From NCBI RefSeq assembly GCF_010093205.1, contig NZ_PDWN01000013.1:50993-114992 (forward strand): DNA of 64,000 nt, given 5' to 3'. The position numbers were made by a program, and so were the translations under genes. The notes below the pieces were generated by a model that saw only the letters and a list, made by a program, of their open reading frames with translations, ran no database searches and was not told where the DNA came from. The stretch comes from Pseudoxanthomonas daejeonensis. GTDB lineage: Bacteria; Pseudomonadota; Gammaproteobacteria; Xanthomonadales; Xanthomonadaceae. Shown piece after piece: positions 54,505-63,880 of the stretch. Every line of letters begins with the position of its first letter. Within the stretch, counting starts at the first letter, position 1.

Positions 54505-56376
54505 TCAGATGCCGCGCACCAGGCGAAAGCCGATGCGCGCGCTGGTCATGTCCGAATCCATCGGTGCCCGCCATGCCGACCGGGTCTGCGCCGGCGATCC
54601 GGCCCAGACGCCGCCACGCACCACGCGCGAACGACACCCGGGATTGAACCACGCCGCACCGTCCGCAGGCGCCCGCCGGTAGCTGGCGTGCCAGCAGTCG
54701 GCGACCCATTCGCTGACATTGCCGGCAAGGTCGTGAAGACCCCATGCATTGGGCTCGAAACGCCCGGCGGGCGCCGGCCCCCAGTAGCCGTCGCCGAAGC
54801 CGACGAAGGCGTTGTTCCAGGTCCGTCCGCCCGGCGAGACGTCGTTCCCGCCGGCGAAGTTGCCGCTGCCTTCCGGCGGCACGGCCGCGTTCCCCCACGG
54901 GAAGCGGGCCGGCTCGCCGGCGCGCAGCGCGTACTCGAACTCGGTCTCGCTCGGCAGCCGGTAATGCCGGCCGGTCTGGTCCGAAAGCCAGGCCGCATAG
55001 GCTTCGGCATCGCGCACGCTCACGTGCAGTACCGGGTCGCCCTGCCCGGCCGGCCGGCCGTCGTATCCCGAACGCCAGTCCGCGCCGCTGCGCCGGGCGA
55101 AGTTGCCGCTGCGTTCGTCGTACACGATCGAGTTGCCTCGCCGGGTCGCGCGCGGCCGTGCACCGGCATGGGCGACGAAGCGGCCGAACTCGGCCACGGT
55201 CACTTCGGTCAGCGACATGGCGAAGCCACGGTCGAAACGCACGTAGTGCACCGGCCGCTCCGCATCAGACGAGTCCGGCTCGCTGTCCGGCGCGCCCATA
55301 TGGAAGGCGCCGTGCGGCACCACCACCATCTGCGGCCCGCGACTGCCATCGGCCAGCGCGTCGGTGAACACCTGGCCCGGGCGGAACGCGCCGTAGTGCG
55401 TGGCCAGGTCGATGCGCTGGCGCAACTGCACGGCGACCGGATCCCCGGGCGGCGCGATCTGCAGGATGTCGGCCAGCCGTGTCCGTGCATCGCGCAGGCC
55501 GTCGCCGCGCACGAGGTCGCGCAGGGCCGCATCGCGCAGCACGGCGATCCGCGCGTCACGCAGGGACGCCACCCGCTGGCGCGCGTCGCGGACGGCACCG
55601 GCGCCATCTTCGCGTACCGCGTGGGCATGGCCGAGCCACTGCTCGGCCGTGGCGAAGTCCAGGGCGAGCGCCGCCTGTTCGGCGCGCGACAGCGCGGCGC
55701 TCTCCACCGCGGCCCTACCCTGCAGCGCGCGGGGATCGTCCGGCCGCAGTGCCAGCGCGTCGCGGAAGTACGCCAGGGCGCCATTGCCCTGTTCGCCCAG
55801 CCGGCCTGCCCGCAGGTCGTCCTCGCCGGCCCGGTCGAGCGCATCCAGGCGCCGCTCGGCCTCCACCTCCCGCTGCAGCGCCAGCACGCCTGCGTCATCG
55901 GGCGCCAGTGCGCGCGCCACCGCGGCCAGCTGTTCGAGCCGGGCCAGGCCGGGGCTGCCGCGATCGGGCTCCGCCAGCAGCGTTCGTGCTTCATCGACGA
56001 TGCGGGCACGCGCGCGCTGCAGGCCGCGGCGGGCGGCACGGTCTCCGGGGTCGGCCTGCAGGAGCGCCAGGTAGATCGGTACCGCCGAATCCGCATCCTC
56101 GAACAGGCGGCCCGATTCCAGCGCCTGCGCCGCGCGCGCGCGCCACGGCGCGAGGTCCCCGCCATCGCCAAGGTCGACCGGTGGGGGTGACCAGGCGCCG
56201 AAGACCGCCTGGCTTTCGTCGCCACTCACCGTCACCTGCGGCCCCTCAGGGCTCGCGGCGCCACCGGCGGCTGCGTCCGCCGTGGAAGCAGGCTGCCCGG
56301 GTGCTTCGGGCGCGCGCGCGCAGCCGACAGCCAGCAGGGTCGCCATCAACATCAGTGCGTGGCCGCTCGCGCGCAA
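54505..56376 (-). CDS. Lipoprotein with C-terminal SUMF1/FGE-like domain
   Basis: 623 residues. A signal (MRASGHALMLMATLLAVGCA) gives a likely lipoprotein. Residues 60-340 are helical, TPR-like repeats rich in Ala, Arg and Asp. The C-terminal domain (about 350-620) starts PQMVVVPHGAFHMGAPDSE and ends RVVRGGVWAG...RIGFRLVRG. It lacks the two active-site Cys of sulfatase-activating FGE, so it likely acts as a binding or structural domain and not as FGE. It is the first gene of the pair with the M48 protease. Confidence 0.88.
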   Translation of the reverse strand: MRASGHALMLMATLLAVGCARAPEAPGQPASTADAAAGGAASPEGPQVTVSGDESQAVFGAWSPPPVDLGDGGDLAPWRARAAQALESGRLFEDADSAVPIYLALLQADPGDRAARRGLQRARARIVDEARTLLAEPDRGSPGLARLEQLAAVARALAPDDAGVLALQREVEAERRLDALDRAGEDDLRAGRLGEQGNGALAYFRDALALRPDDPRALQGRAAVESAALSRAEQAALALDFATAEQWLGHAHAVREDGAGAVRDARQRVASLRDARIAVLRDAALRDLVRGDGLRDARTRLADILQIAPPGDPVAVQLRQRIDLATHYGAFRPGQVFTDALADGSRGPQMVVVPHGAFHMGAPDSEPDSSDAERPVHYVRFDRGFAMSLTEVTVAEFGRFVAHAGARPRATRRGNSIVYDERSGNFARRSGADWRSGYDGRPAGQGDPVLHVSVRDAEAYAAWLSDQTGRHYRLPSETEFEYALRAGEPARFPWGNAAVPPEGSGNFAGGNDVSPGGRTWNNAFVGFGDGYWGPAPAGRFEPNAWGLHDLAGNVSEWVADCWHASYRRAPADGAAWFNPGCRSRVVRGGVWAGSPAQTRSAWRAPMDSDMTSARIGFRLVRGI

Positions 56377-56468
56377 GATCGCTCCCTTCCCGGTCCATCC
56401 GCCTCTGGCGGTTTGACGTTAGGCTATCGCAGCCCGCCCGGGCAATCGAAGAAGCCACCGGAACCGAA

Positions 56469-57563
56469 GTGCCAGAAACCCATTGGATCGACCAGCCCGC
56501 CGAACTCCTGCGCCGCCTGGAGCACGCTCCGCCCCGCGTCGGGCTGGATACCGAGTTCATACGCGAGCGCACCTACTGGCCTCGGCTGGCCCTGGTGCAG
56601 ATGGCGGTAGGCGACGAGATCCTGCTGGTCGACCCGCTGGTCCCGGGCATGGCCGCCGCCCTGGCCGCCTGGCTGGACGCGCCGGGTGTACTCAAGGTGA
56701 TGCACAGCGCCAGCGAGGACCTGGTCGCGTTCAAATGCACCTGCGACACCCTGCCCCGGCCCATGTACGACACCCAGATCGCCGCGGCTCTGGGCGGAAT
56801 CGGTGCCGGCGTGGGCTACCAGAAGCTGGTCGAACAGGTCACCGGCGTGGTCCTGCCCAAGGGCGAGACGCGCTCGGACTGGCTGCGCCGTCCGCTCAGC
56901 GCGGCCCAGCTCGAATACGCCGCCGATGACGTGCGCCACCTCGCCGCGCTGTACGAGGCCACCGCGAGCAGGCTGCGTGAACTCGGCCGCGAAGCCTGGC
57001 TGGCCGAGGATGTCGATCGCATGCTGGCCAACGCCGCGCGCGAGGAAGGCGAGGCGTGGCCGCACCTGTCGATGCGTTCGGCCCAGTTCCTGGATACCGC
57101 CGGCCAGCGCCGGCTGCTGCGCGTGCTGCGCTGGCGCGACCGCCACGCGCGCGAACACGACCATCCGCGCAGCTGGGTGCTGGACAACGAGCTGGCCGTG
57201 ACCCTGTCGCGCGATCCACCGGCCGATGCCGAGGCGCTGCAGCGGCGCCTGGATGCGATACCCAAGTCGCCACGCCGCCTCGCCCCGGCGATCTGGCAGG
57301 CGCTGTCCACGCCCCTGCCCGACGAGGAAAGCATGCCGGCGCCCGCAGCCGACCCGGACCGCCAGGCGCTCAAGCGCCTGCAGGATGCCGTGGCCCGGCG
57401 CAGCGCCGAGCTGGCCCTTCCCGACGGCGTGCTGGCGTCGCGTCGCCACCTCGAAGCCTTGCTCGAAGGCGCGGGCTGGCCCGTGCCGTTGCAGGGCTGG
57501 CGCCGAGGCGAACTGGAAAGCACGCTGGCGCCCCTGTTGGCACCCGCGCCCACCGCGGGCTAG
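56469..57563 (+). CDS. rnd: Ribonuclease D
   Basis: 364 residues from GTG 56469; no ATG is well placed, and the frame before this GTG is not conserved. DEDD-type motifs are all visible: VGLDTEFIRERTYW, VMHSASEDLVAF, MYDTQIAAAL, YAADDVRHLAALY. HRDC-like helical domains follow. It trims tRNA and other RNA 3' ends. The TAG stop overlaps the -10 of the tRNA-Ala promoter, and the tRNA starts 24 bases downstream. Confidence 0.93.
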   Translation: MPETHWIDQPAELLRRLEHAPPRVGLDTEFIRERTYWPRLALVQMAVGDEILLVDPLVPGMAAALAAWLDAPGVLKVMHSASEDLVAFKCTCDTLPRPMYDTQIAAALGGIGAGVGYQKLVEQVTGVVLPKGETRSDWLRRPLSAAQLEYAADDVRHLAALYEATASRLRELGREAWLAEDVDRMLANAAREEGEAWPHLSMRSAQFLDTAGQRRLLRVLRWRDRHAREHDHPRSWVLDNELAVTLSRDPPADAEALQRRLDAIPKSPRRLAPAIWQALSTPLPDEESMPAPAADPDRQALKRLQDAVARRSAELALPDGVLASRRHLEALLEGAGWPVPLQGWRRGELESTLAPLLAPAPTAG

Positions 57564-57566
57564 AAT
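57537..57566 (+). promoter_or_regulatory. Promoter for tRNA-Ala, overlapping the rnd stop codon
   Basis: TTGGCA (57537-57542), an 18-base spacer and TAGAAT (57561-57566) precede the tRNA by 21 bases. The first three bases of the -10 are the TAG stop of rnd. Confidence 0.65.
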
Positions 57567-57587
57567 CCGTCGCACAGTTTCATCCGT

Positions 57588-57663
<76 letters not shown>

Positions 57664-57672
57664 CTTTTCCGA

Positions 57673-57692
57673 AAGCCACCTCCGGGTGGCTT
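57673..57692 (+). terminator. Rho-independent terminator after tRNA-Ala
   Basis: AAGCCACC (57673-57680), loop TCCG, GGTGGCTT (57685-57692) followed by TTTT. Confidence 0.9.
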
Positions 57693-57774
57693 TTTTCTTG
57701 CGCGAAGGCAACCCCGGCAACATCGCGAACGCTCGTTTAGGATCGCGGGCACCGCCGCCCGGATCCGCGCCTGC

Positions 57775-58893
57775 ATGAAGAAGACGTTCCACGCCCTGCT
57801 CCTGGCCTGCGCGTGCGCGGCCCCGTTCGTGGCGCCGGCCAGGGCGGCGTCCGTGGCGCGCGTGGACGCGCCCACCATGGAGGGCCTGGAACCGGCGCAC
57901 TTCGCCATTGGCGGCCGCGTCGCGACCATGCCGGGCTCCGGCGGCTGGACCTGGCAGTGGCCGGGCCTGTACTTCGAAACCGCCTTCGCCGGCGGCGAGG
58001 CCGTCTTCGAGGTCGGCGCGGGCGCGACCATCCTCCATGTGGAGGTCGACGGACGCACGGCCGCCACCCTGGCCAGGCCCGCGCCCGGCCTGTACCGCGT
58101 CTCCGGCCTGGCCGGAAATCGCCCGCACATCCTGCGCATACAGGCGGCCACCGAGCACCAGGCGGGGCCCAACCACTTCGGCGGCATTTTCCTGCCCGCC
58201 GGCAGCCAGCGGCTGCCGCCGCCGCTGCGCGAGCGGCGCATCGAGTTCATCGGTGACTCGCACACCGTCGGCTACGGCAACCTGTCGCCACGGCGCGAGT
58301 GCAGCGAGGCGGAGGTCTGGGCGACGACCGACAACACCCGCGCCTACGGGCCGCTGCTGGCCGCGCGGTACGGCGCGGACTACCGGATCAACGCCATCTC
58401 CGGGCGCGGCGTGGTGCGCAACTACGGCGGCATGGCGGCCGATACGCTGCCCCAGGCCTATCCCTACGCGCTGTTCGACCGCTCCGAGCGCGCGGGCGAC
58501 GAAGGCTGGCATCCACAGGTGGTGGTCATCGCGCTGGGCACCAACGACTTCTCCACGCCCCTGGCGGCGGGCGAGCGCTGGAAGGACCGGCAAGCGCTGT
58601 ACTCCGACTACGAACGCGCTTACGTCGCCTTCGTGCGATCGCTGCGCGACCGCTACCCTGCAGCCCGCTTCGTCCTCTGGTCCACCGACCTGTTCGGTGG
58701 CGAGATCCGCGCGGAAGTCGAACGGGTGGTCGCCCGGCTGAATGCCGACGGCGATGTGCCCGTCACCTACCTGCCCGTCGCCGGCCTGCAGATGTCCGGC
58801 TGCCACGGGCATCCGTCCCTCGACGACCATGCACGCATCGCCGAACTGCTGGCAGCGCATATCGAAACACTGGCCGACCGCTGGGATGAATGA
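57775..58893 (+). CDS. CE2-like SGNH carbohydrate esterase, secreted
   Basis: 372 residues from ATG 57775; a longer in-frame start at 57625 is inside the tRNA and is rejected. A signal peptide (ends near ARAA) is followed by a beta-sandwich domain (about 30-150) and an SGNH hydrolase: EFIGDSHTVGYGN (nucleophile Ser), GRGVVRNYGG, ALGTNDFS and HPSLDDHARIA. The two-domain order fits carbohydrate esterase family 2, which deacetylates polysaccharides; the substrate is not told. Confidence 0.88.
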   Translation: MKKTFHALLLACACAAPFVAPARAASVARVDAPTMEGLEPAHFAIGGRVATMPGSGGWTWQWPGLYFETAFAGGEAVFEVGAGATILHVEVDGRTAATLARPAPGLYRVSGLAGNRPHILRIQAATEHQAGPNHFGGIFLPAGSQRLPPPLRERRIEFIGDSHTVGYGNLSPRRECSEAEVWATTDNTRAYGPLLAARYGADYRINAISGRGVVRNYGGMAADTLPQAYPYALFDRSERAGDEGWHPQVVVIALGTNDFSTPLAAGERWKDRQALYSDYERAYVAFVRSLRDRYPAARFVLWSTDLFGGEIRAEVERVVARLNADGDVPVTYLPVAGLQMSGCHGHPSLDDHARIAELLAAHIETLADRWDE

Positions 58894-58897
58894 ACGC

Positions 58898-59611
58898 TCA
58901 AGCCGCAGGCGCGCTCCAGCGGGAACCGTCCTGCCACGGGCGCCGCTGCCGGAACAGCACCAGGTAGGCACCACTGGTCCAGGCCAGCCCCGCCGCCCAG
59001 CCGCCCAGCACGTCGGACGGATAGTGCACGCCCAGGTAGAGCCGCGACACGCCGACCAGGCCGGTGAACACGACGGCCAGGACCAGCACCGGCCAGCGCC
59101 AGCGCGTGTGCCAGGCCAGCAGCACCAGCACGGCGGCCAGGGTCATCGAACCCATCGCATGGCCGCTGGGGAAACTGAAGGTCGTCTCCGGCGCGATCGA
59201 TTCCCACAGCGACGGGCGCGCGCGCTGGAAATAATGCTTGGTCGCCACGTTGAGCAACGCCGAGCCGGCGAAGGCGGCGATCGCGAAGACCGCCTCGCGC
59301 CAGCGACGGAAGGCGAGCAGCGCCAGCGACAAAAGGATGTCGACCGGGATCACCCCATAGCGGTAACCGGCCAGGCTGAACCACAGGAAGAACCGGTCCC
59401 AGCCCGGTGACGTCCAGCCGTGCAGGCGCATCAGCAGTGCGTCGTCGAAGACCAGCGCTTCCATCTCGTGCACTTCGTCGGCCAGTTCGGCGAACACCCA
59501 CAGCGGCAGCAGCACGCAGGCGAACAGCACGACGAGCAGGCCCAGGTTGCCGCGCAGCACCGCGGCCAGGGAAGACAGGCGCGAGCGGGCCTCAGCCGGC
59601 CCTGCGGGCAT
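58898..59611 (-). CDS. PAP2 family membrane phosphatase
   Basis: 237 residues with about five or six membrane helices. All three acid-phosphatase motifs are intact: [19 protein letters not shown] and [16 protein letters not shown]. Members dephosphorylate undecaprenyl pyrophosphate or phosphatidic acids. Its ATG overlaps the end of ispG by 20 bases. Confidence 0.92.
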   Translation of the reverse strand: MPAGPAEARSRLSSLAAVLRGNLGLLVVLFACVLLPLWVFAELADEVHEMEALVFDDALLMRLHGWTSPGWDRFFLWFSLAGYRYGVIPVDILLSLALLAFRRWREAVFAIAAFAGSALLNVATKHYFQRARPSLWESIAPETTFSFPSGHAMGSMTLAAVLVLLAWHTRWRWPVLVLAVVFTGLVGVSRLYLGVHYPSDVLGGWAAGLAWTSGAYLVLFRQRRPWQDGSRWSAPAA

Positions 59612-60860
59612 AGCGGGTGTCGACGTAGTCGTCGATCAGGGCGACGAATTCAGCGGCGATGTTCTCGCCCTTCAGGGTGACCTTCTTCTCGCCGTCGACG
59701 AACACCGGTGCCGAAGGCGCTTCGCCGATCCCCGGCAGGGAAATGCCGATGTTGGCGTGGCGCGACTCGCCCGGACCATTGACCACGCAGCCCATCACCG
59801 CCAGGGACAGGTTCTCGGCCCCGGGATGCGAGACGCGCCATTCGGGCATCTTCGCGCGCACGTGCTCCTGCACGGTCTTGGCCAGCTCCTGGAAGAACGT
59901 GCTGGTGGTGCGGCCGCAGCCCGGGCAGGCGGTGACCATCGGGGTGAAGGCGCGCTGCCCGGTCGTCTGCAGCAGTTCCTGCGCGACCACGACCTCGGTG
60001 GTGCGCGACTGGCCCGGCTCGGGGGTCAGCGAGATGCGGATGGTGTCGCCGATGCCTTCCTGCAGCAGCACCGACAACGCCGCGGCGGAGGCCACGATGC
60101 CCTTGCTGCCGATGCCCGCCTCGGTCAGGCCCAGGTGCAGCGCGTAGTCGCAGCGCGCGGCCAGGTCGCGGTAGACCGCGATCAGCTCCTGCACACCGCT
60201 GACCTTGCAGCTGAGCACGATGCGCTCGGCCGGCAGGCCGAGTTCGACCGCGCGCGCGGCCGAATCCACCGCCGAGAGGATCAATGCCTCGCGCAGCACG
60301 CGGCCGGCGTCCCAGGGCTCGGCGCGGGCGTGGTTCTCGTCCATCAGGCGCGCGGCCAGCGACTGGTCCAGCGAGCCCCAGTTGGCGCCGATGCGCACGA
60401 CCTTGCCGTACTCCAGCGCCTTCTCGATGATCGCGGCGAACTGGGCGTCCTTCTTCCTGCCGAAGCCGACATTCCCCGGATTGACCCGGTACTTGGCCAG
60501 CGCCTCGGCGCAGGCCGGTTCGCCGGCGAGCAGCTGGTGCCCGTTGTAGTGGAAGTCGCCGATCAGCGGGACATCCACGCCCATCATCACCAGCTTGTCG
60601 CGGATGCGCGGGATGGCCGCCGCGGCTTCGGGGGTATTCACCGTCAACCGGACCAGTTCGGAGCCCGCGCGCCACAGCTCGGCGACCTGCTTCACCGAAG
60701 AGGCCACGTCGGCCGTATCGGTGTTGGTCATCGACTGGACCACCACCGGCGCGCCTCCACCCACGGCAACCCCGCCGATCAGGACCTGGCGGGTGGGACG
60801 GCGTGGCCACGGCGCGGCCGAGGCGGGAGGCGGGGGGCGGGTGACGGCGTCATGCTGCAT
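59592..60860 (-). CDS. ispG: 4-hydroxy-3-methylbut-2-enyl-diphosphate synthase IspG
   Basis: 422 residues. A TIM-barrel N-terminus with [13 protein letters not shown] and [13 protein letters not shown] is followed by an Fe-S site, CPGCGRT and [11 protein letters not shown]. It makes HMBPP in the MEP isoprenoid pathway. It overlaps the PAP2 gene. In many gammaproteobacteria ispG lies next to rodZ; here the rodZ cluster lacks it. Confidence 0.96.
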   Translation of the reverse strand: MQHDAVTRPPPPASAAPWPRRPTRQVLIGGVAVGGGAPVVVQSMTNTDTADVASSVKQVAELWRAGSELVRLTVNTPEAAAAIPRIRDKLVMMGVDVPLIGDFHYNGHQLLAGEPACAEALAKYRVNPGNVGFGRKKDAQFAAIIEKALEYGKVVRIGANWGSLDQSLAARLMDENHARAEPWDAGRVLREALILSAVDSAARAVELGLPAERIVLSCKVSGVQELIAVYRDLAARCDYALHLGLTEAGIGSKGIVASAAALSVLLQEGIGDTIRISLTPEPGQSRTTEVVVAQELLQTTGQRAFTPMVTACPGCGRTTSTFFQELAKTVQEHVRAKMPEWRVSHPGAENLSLAVMGCVVNGPGESRHANIGISLPGIGEAPSAPVFVDGEKKVTLKGENIAAEFVALIDDYVDTRYARRAG

Positions 60861-60920
60861 GCGCGCATTCTAGACGGGCGACGGCAACGGCGCCCGAACC
60901 CCGGCGCAGCGCGTGGCGGC

Positions 60921-63821
60921 TCAGGCCAGGCGACGTGCCGCAGGACGGCCGAGCAGGAACCCCTGCCCGCAGCTGCAGCCCATTTCCTTCAGCGTGTCGC
61001 GCTGCAGTTCGGTTTCCACGCCCTCGCCCACCGTCTCGATGCCCAGCGTACCGGCCAGTGCCAGGATCGCGCGGACCAGGGCCAGGCTTTCCTGGCGCCC
61101 CCCGTCCTCGTCCAGGCCGGCGACGAAGCTGCGGTCGATCTTCAATCCGGAGATCGGGAACCGGTGCAGGTACGACAGCGCGGAGAAGCCGGTGCCGAAA
61201 TCGTCCAGTTGCGCGAGCACGCCGTGCTCGCGCAGGGTGTTGAGGATGCGCAGCGTGCGCGGCGCGTCGTCCAGCAGCGCCACCTCGGTAATCTCCACCC
61301 GCAGTCGCGACGGATCGGCGTCTGCCGACTGCAGCAGGCCGAGCAGCCGGTCGGCGAAATCCGGCGAACGGAAGTGCCGCGGCGACACGTTGACCGACAC
61401 GTAACCGCTGCCGCCCCGGGCCAATTCGCCGATCACCTGCTCGTACAGCAGCCAGTCGACCTGCTCGATCAGGCCGCTCTCCTCGCCCAGCGCGATGAAC
61501 TCGGCCGGAGGCAGCAGGCCGCGGCGCTCGTGCTGCCAGCGCAGCAGCGCTTCGTGGCCGATCACCTCGCCATCCTCGAGGCGGATGATCGGCTGGTAGT
61601 ACGGCAGGAAGTCGCGGCTGATGATCGCCCGGCGCAGGTCCGCCTCCAGGTCCAGGCTGCGCACGGCCTGCTCGCGCATGTCCTCGTCGAAGATGGCGTA
61701 GCGGTCGCGACCCTCGTTCTTGGCCCGGTACATGGCCGCATCCGCGTCGCGCAGCAGCTCCTCACCGGTGTTGTAGCGCGGGTGCCACAGGGCGATACCC
61801 ATGCTGGCCGAAGGAAACAGTTCGCGTCCGGCCACCCACAGCGGCCGGCCGATCAGGGCCAGCAGCCGTGGCGCCAGGTCGCGTACGCTGCCGCCGCCGT
61901 CCGGGCAGCTGACCAGGATCGCGAACTCGTCGCCACCGAGCCGGGCAACCACATCCTCGGCCCGCATCGCCGAGACCAGGCGCTTGGCGACCTCGATCAG
62001 AAGCTCGTCGCCGGCGGCGTGGCCGATGCTGTCGTTGACCAGCTTGAACCGGTCCAGGTCCAGGAACAGCACCGCGAACGGCATGCCGTCGCCCAGCTGC
62101 GCGCGTTCGATCGCGCTGGCCATGCAGTCCAGCAGGTAGGCGCGGTTGGGCAGCCCGGTCAGGGTGTCGTGCAGGGCCTGGTGGGTCAGCCGTTCCTCGG
62201 CGCGCATGCGCTCGCCGATCTGCGCGACCAGCTGCTCGTTGGCCTCCTCCAGCTCGGTGGTGCGCTCGACCACGCGCTGTTCGAGCTCGGAATGCGCCGC
62301 GCGCAACCGCTCCTGCGAACGCTGCCTGGCCAGGCCATTGCTGATGTTGTGGGCGACGAAGGTCAGCAGGCGCTGGTCGTCGGCCGTGAAGCGAATGTCG
62401 GCGGTGTAGCTCTGCACGGCCAGCACGCCGACCACGTCGCTGTCCCGGTGCAGCGGCACGCCCAGCCAGCTGTAGGCCTGGATGCCGTACTCGTGGATCT
62501 CGCCCTCGCCGGCCAGGCGGTCGATGTCGCTGCGGTCGACCAGCAAAGCCTCGCGCATGCGCAGCACGTATTCGGTCAGGCCGTTGCTGAGCTTGCGCGC
62601 CGGCCGGTGGTCGCCTTTCTCGTCCACCGAGTACACAAACTCGATCGACTCCTGGTCGTCGCTGAGCAGCGCGATGTAGAAATTGCGCGCATAGATCAGT
62701 TCGTCGACCGCCGCATGCACCTTGGCGTGGTACTGCTCCAGCGACTCGGAGCTCATCGCCATCTCGGTGATGCGGAACAGCGCATGCTGCAGGCGTTCGG
62801 CGCGCTGGCGCTCGACCACTTCTTCCTGCAGCTCGCGATTTGCGTGCTGCAATTCGAGCGTGCGTTCTCGCACCCGGCGCTCGAGTTCGACCTGGGCCTG
62901 GCGACGGTCGATGGTGGTCAGCACGTGCTGGGCGACGTAGCCCAGCAAGGCACGGTCTTCATCGGTGTAGCTGGCCGGCCGGTCGTAGCTCTGCACCACG
63001 ATCGCGCCGCAGACCCGCTCGCCGCGCTTCATCGGCACGCCCAGCCAGTCCTGGCTGTCGGGCCCCTGGATCTCGCTGTACTGGACCTGCAGCTTGCGCC
63101 GGATCAGGGTCGACGGCCCGCGCAGCGCGCGCCCGTGGCGCAGCAGCGCGAACGTCAGGCTGTTGGGCATGTCCGCATCGGTCCACTCCTGCTCGGGGTC
63201 GGGCTGGTAGGCGTCGGCCTCGTCGGCGAAGTAGACGAAGCGCAGCGACTCGCGCGTGTCGTCGTAGGTGACGATGTAGCAGTTGGGCGCATACATCAGC
63301 GAACCGATGATCGCGTGCAGGCGATGCAGCATGTCGCCCATCTCGACCTCGGCGCTGGCCAGTTCGGCGATCTCGAACAGCGCCTGCTGCAGGCGCCGCG
63401 ACTTCTCGAGCCTCTCGATCCGCGCCTGCGCCCGGGACGCCTCCAGCGCCGATCCCAGCAACGTCCGCGCCGTGGCAACCCAGGCTTCGCGCGCGGCGGC
63501 GTCCAGCGGGCCCTGCAGCTGCGCCACCAGCGACACGTTCGCGCCTTCCTCGTCGTTCCAGTACGCCGACACGGTCCCCGGCTCCTGCGCCAGCGAGCCG
63601 GCCTCGGCCAGGGCCAGCTCCAGGCGACGTGCCGGGCCGGCCTGGATCGGCGGTTCCATCAGGAAACGATTGCCCAGGGTTGCGTCGCGCCAGCCCACGG
63701 CCAGCTGCGCGCCCGCCGGCAGCAGTGCATGCAGGGTGGCGGCTGCGCGCTCCAGGGGCGTGCGCGGTCCGACCGCAGCCTGCGCCAGCGGTGCGCTTTC
63801 AAGTGTGCTTGCTGGACTCAT
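60921..63821 (-). CDS. Dual GGDEF/EAL cyclic-di-GMP protein with tandem GAF domains
   Basis: 966 residues from ATG 63821; an ATG at 63854 is also in frame. Two GAF domains (about 145-308 and 345-500) resemble each other and are joined by coiled coils. GGDEF is intact (GGDEF at 629-633) and an I-site RxxD lies at Arg620-Asp623, five residues upstream. The EAL domain keeps EALLRW (757 on), SVNVSPRHF, VEITE, LDDFGTGFS, LKIDRSF and VGEGVETELQ. It should be able to both make and break c-di-GMP. No membrane segment is seen. Confidence 0.95.
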   Translation of the reverse strand: MSPASTLESAPLAQAAVGPRTPLERAAATLHALLPAGAQLAVGWRDATLGNRFLMEPPIQAGPARRLELALAEAGSLAQEPGTVSAYWNDEEGANVSLVAQLQGPLDAAAREAWVATARTLLGSALEASRAQARIERLEKSRRLQQALFEIAELASAEVEMGDMLHRLHAIIGSLMYAPNCYIVTYDDTRESLRFVYFADEADAYQPDPEQEWTDADMPNSLTFALLRHGRALRGPSTLIRRKLQVQYSEIQGPDSQDWLGVPMKRGERVCGAIVVQSYDRPASYTDEDRALLGYVAQHVLTTIDRRQAQVELERRVRERTLELQHANRELQEEVVERQRAERLQHALFRITEMAMSSESLEQYHAKVHAAVDELIYARNFYIALLSDDQESIEFVYSVDEKGDHRPARKLSNGLTEYVLRMREALLVDRSDIDRLAGEGEIHEYGIQAYSWLGVPLHRDSDVVGVLAVQSYTADIRFTADDQRLLTFVAHNISNGLARQRSQERLRAAHSELEQRVVERTTELEEANEQLVAQIGERMRAEERLTHQALHDTLTGLPNRAYLLDCMASAIERAQLGDGMPFAVLFLDLDRFKLVNDSIGHAAGDELLIEVAKRLVSAMRAEDVVARLGGDEFAILVSCPDGGGSVRDLAPRLLALIGRPLWVAGRELFPSASMGIALWHPRYNTGEELLRDADAAMYRAKNEGRDRYAIFDEDMREQAVRSLDLEADLRRAIISRDFLPYYQPIIRLEDGEVIGHEALLRWQHERRGLLPPAEFIALGEESGLIEQVDWLLYEQVIGELARGGSGYVSVNVSPRHFRSPDFADRLLGLLQSADADPSRLRVEITEVALLDDAPRTLRILNTLREHGVLAQLDDFGTGFSALSYLHRFPISGLKIDRSFVAGLDEDGGRQESLALVRAILALAGTLGIETVGEGVETELQRDTLKEMGCSCGQGFLLGRPAARRLA

Positions 63822-63880
63822 GCATCCCCGGGTGCTGCCCCTCGACCCAAGCATAACGCCGACGATGCCCGCGCATGCAG

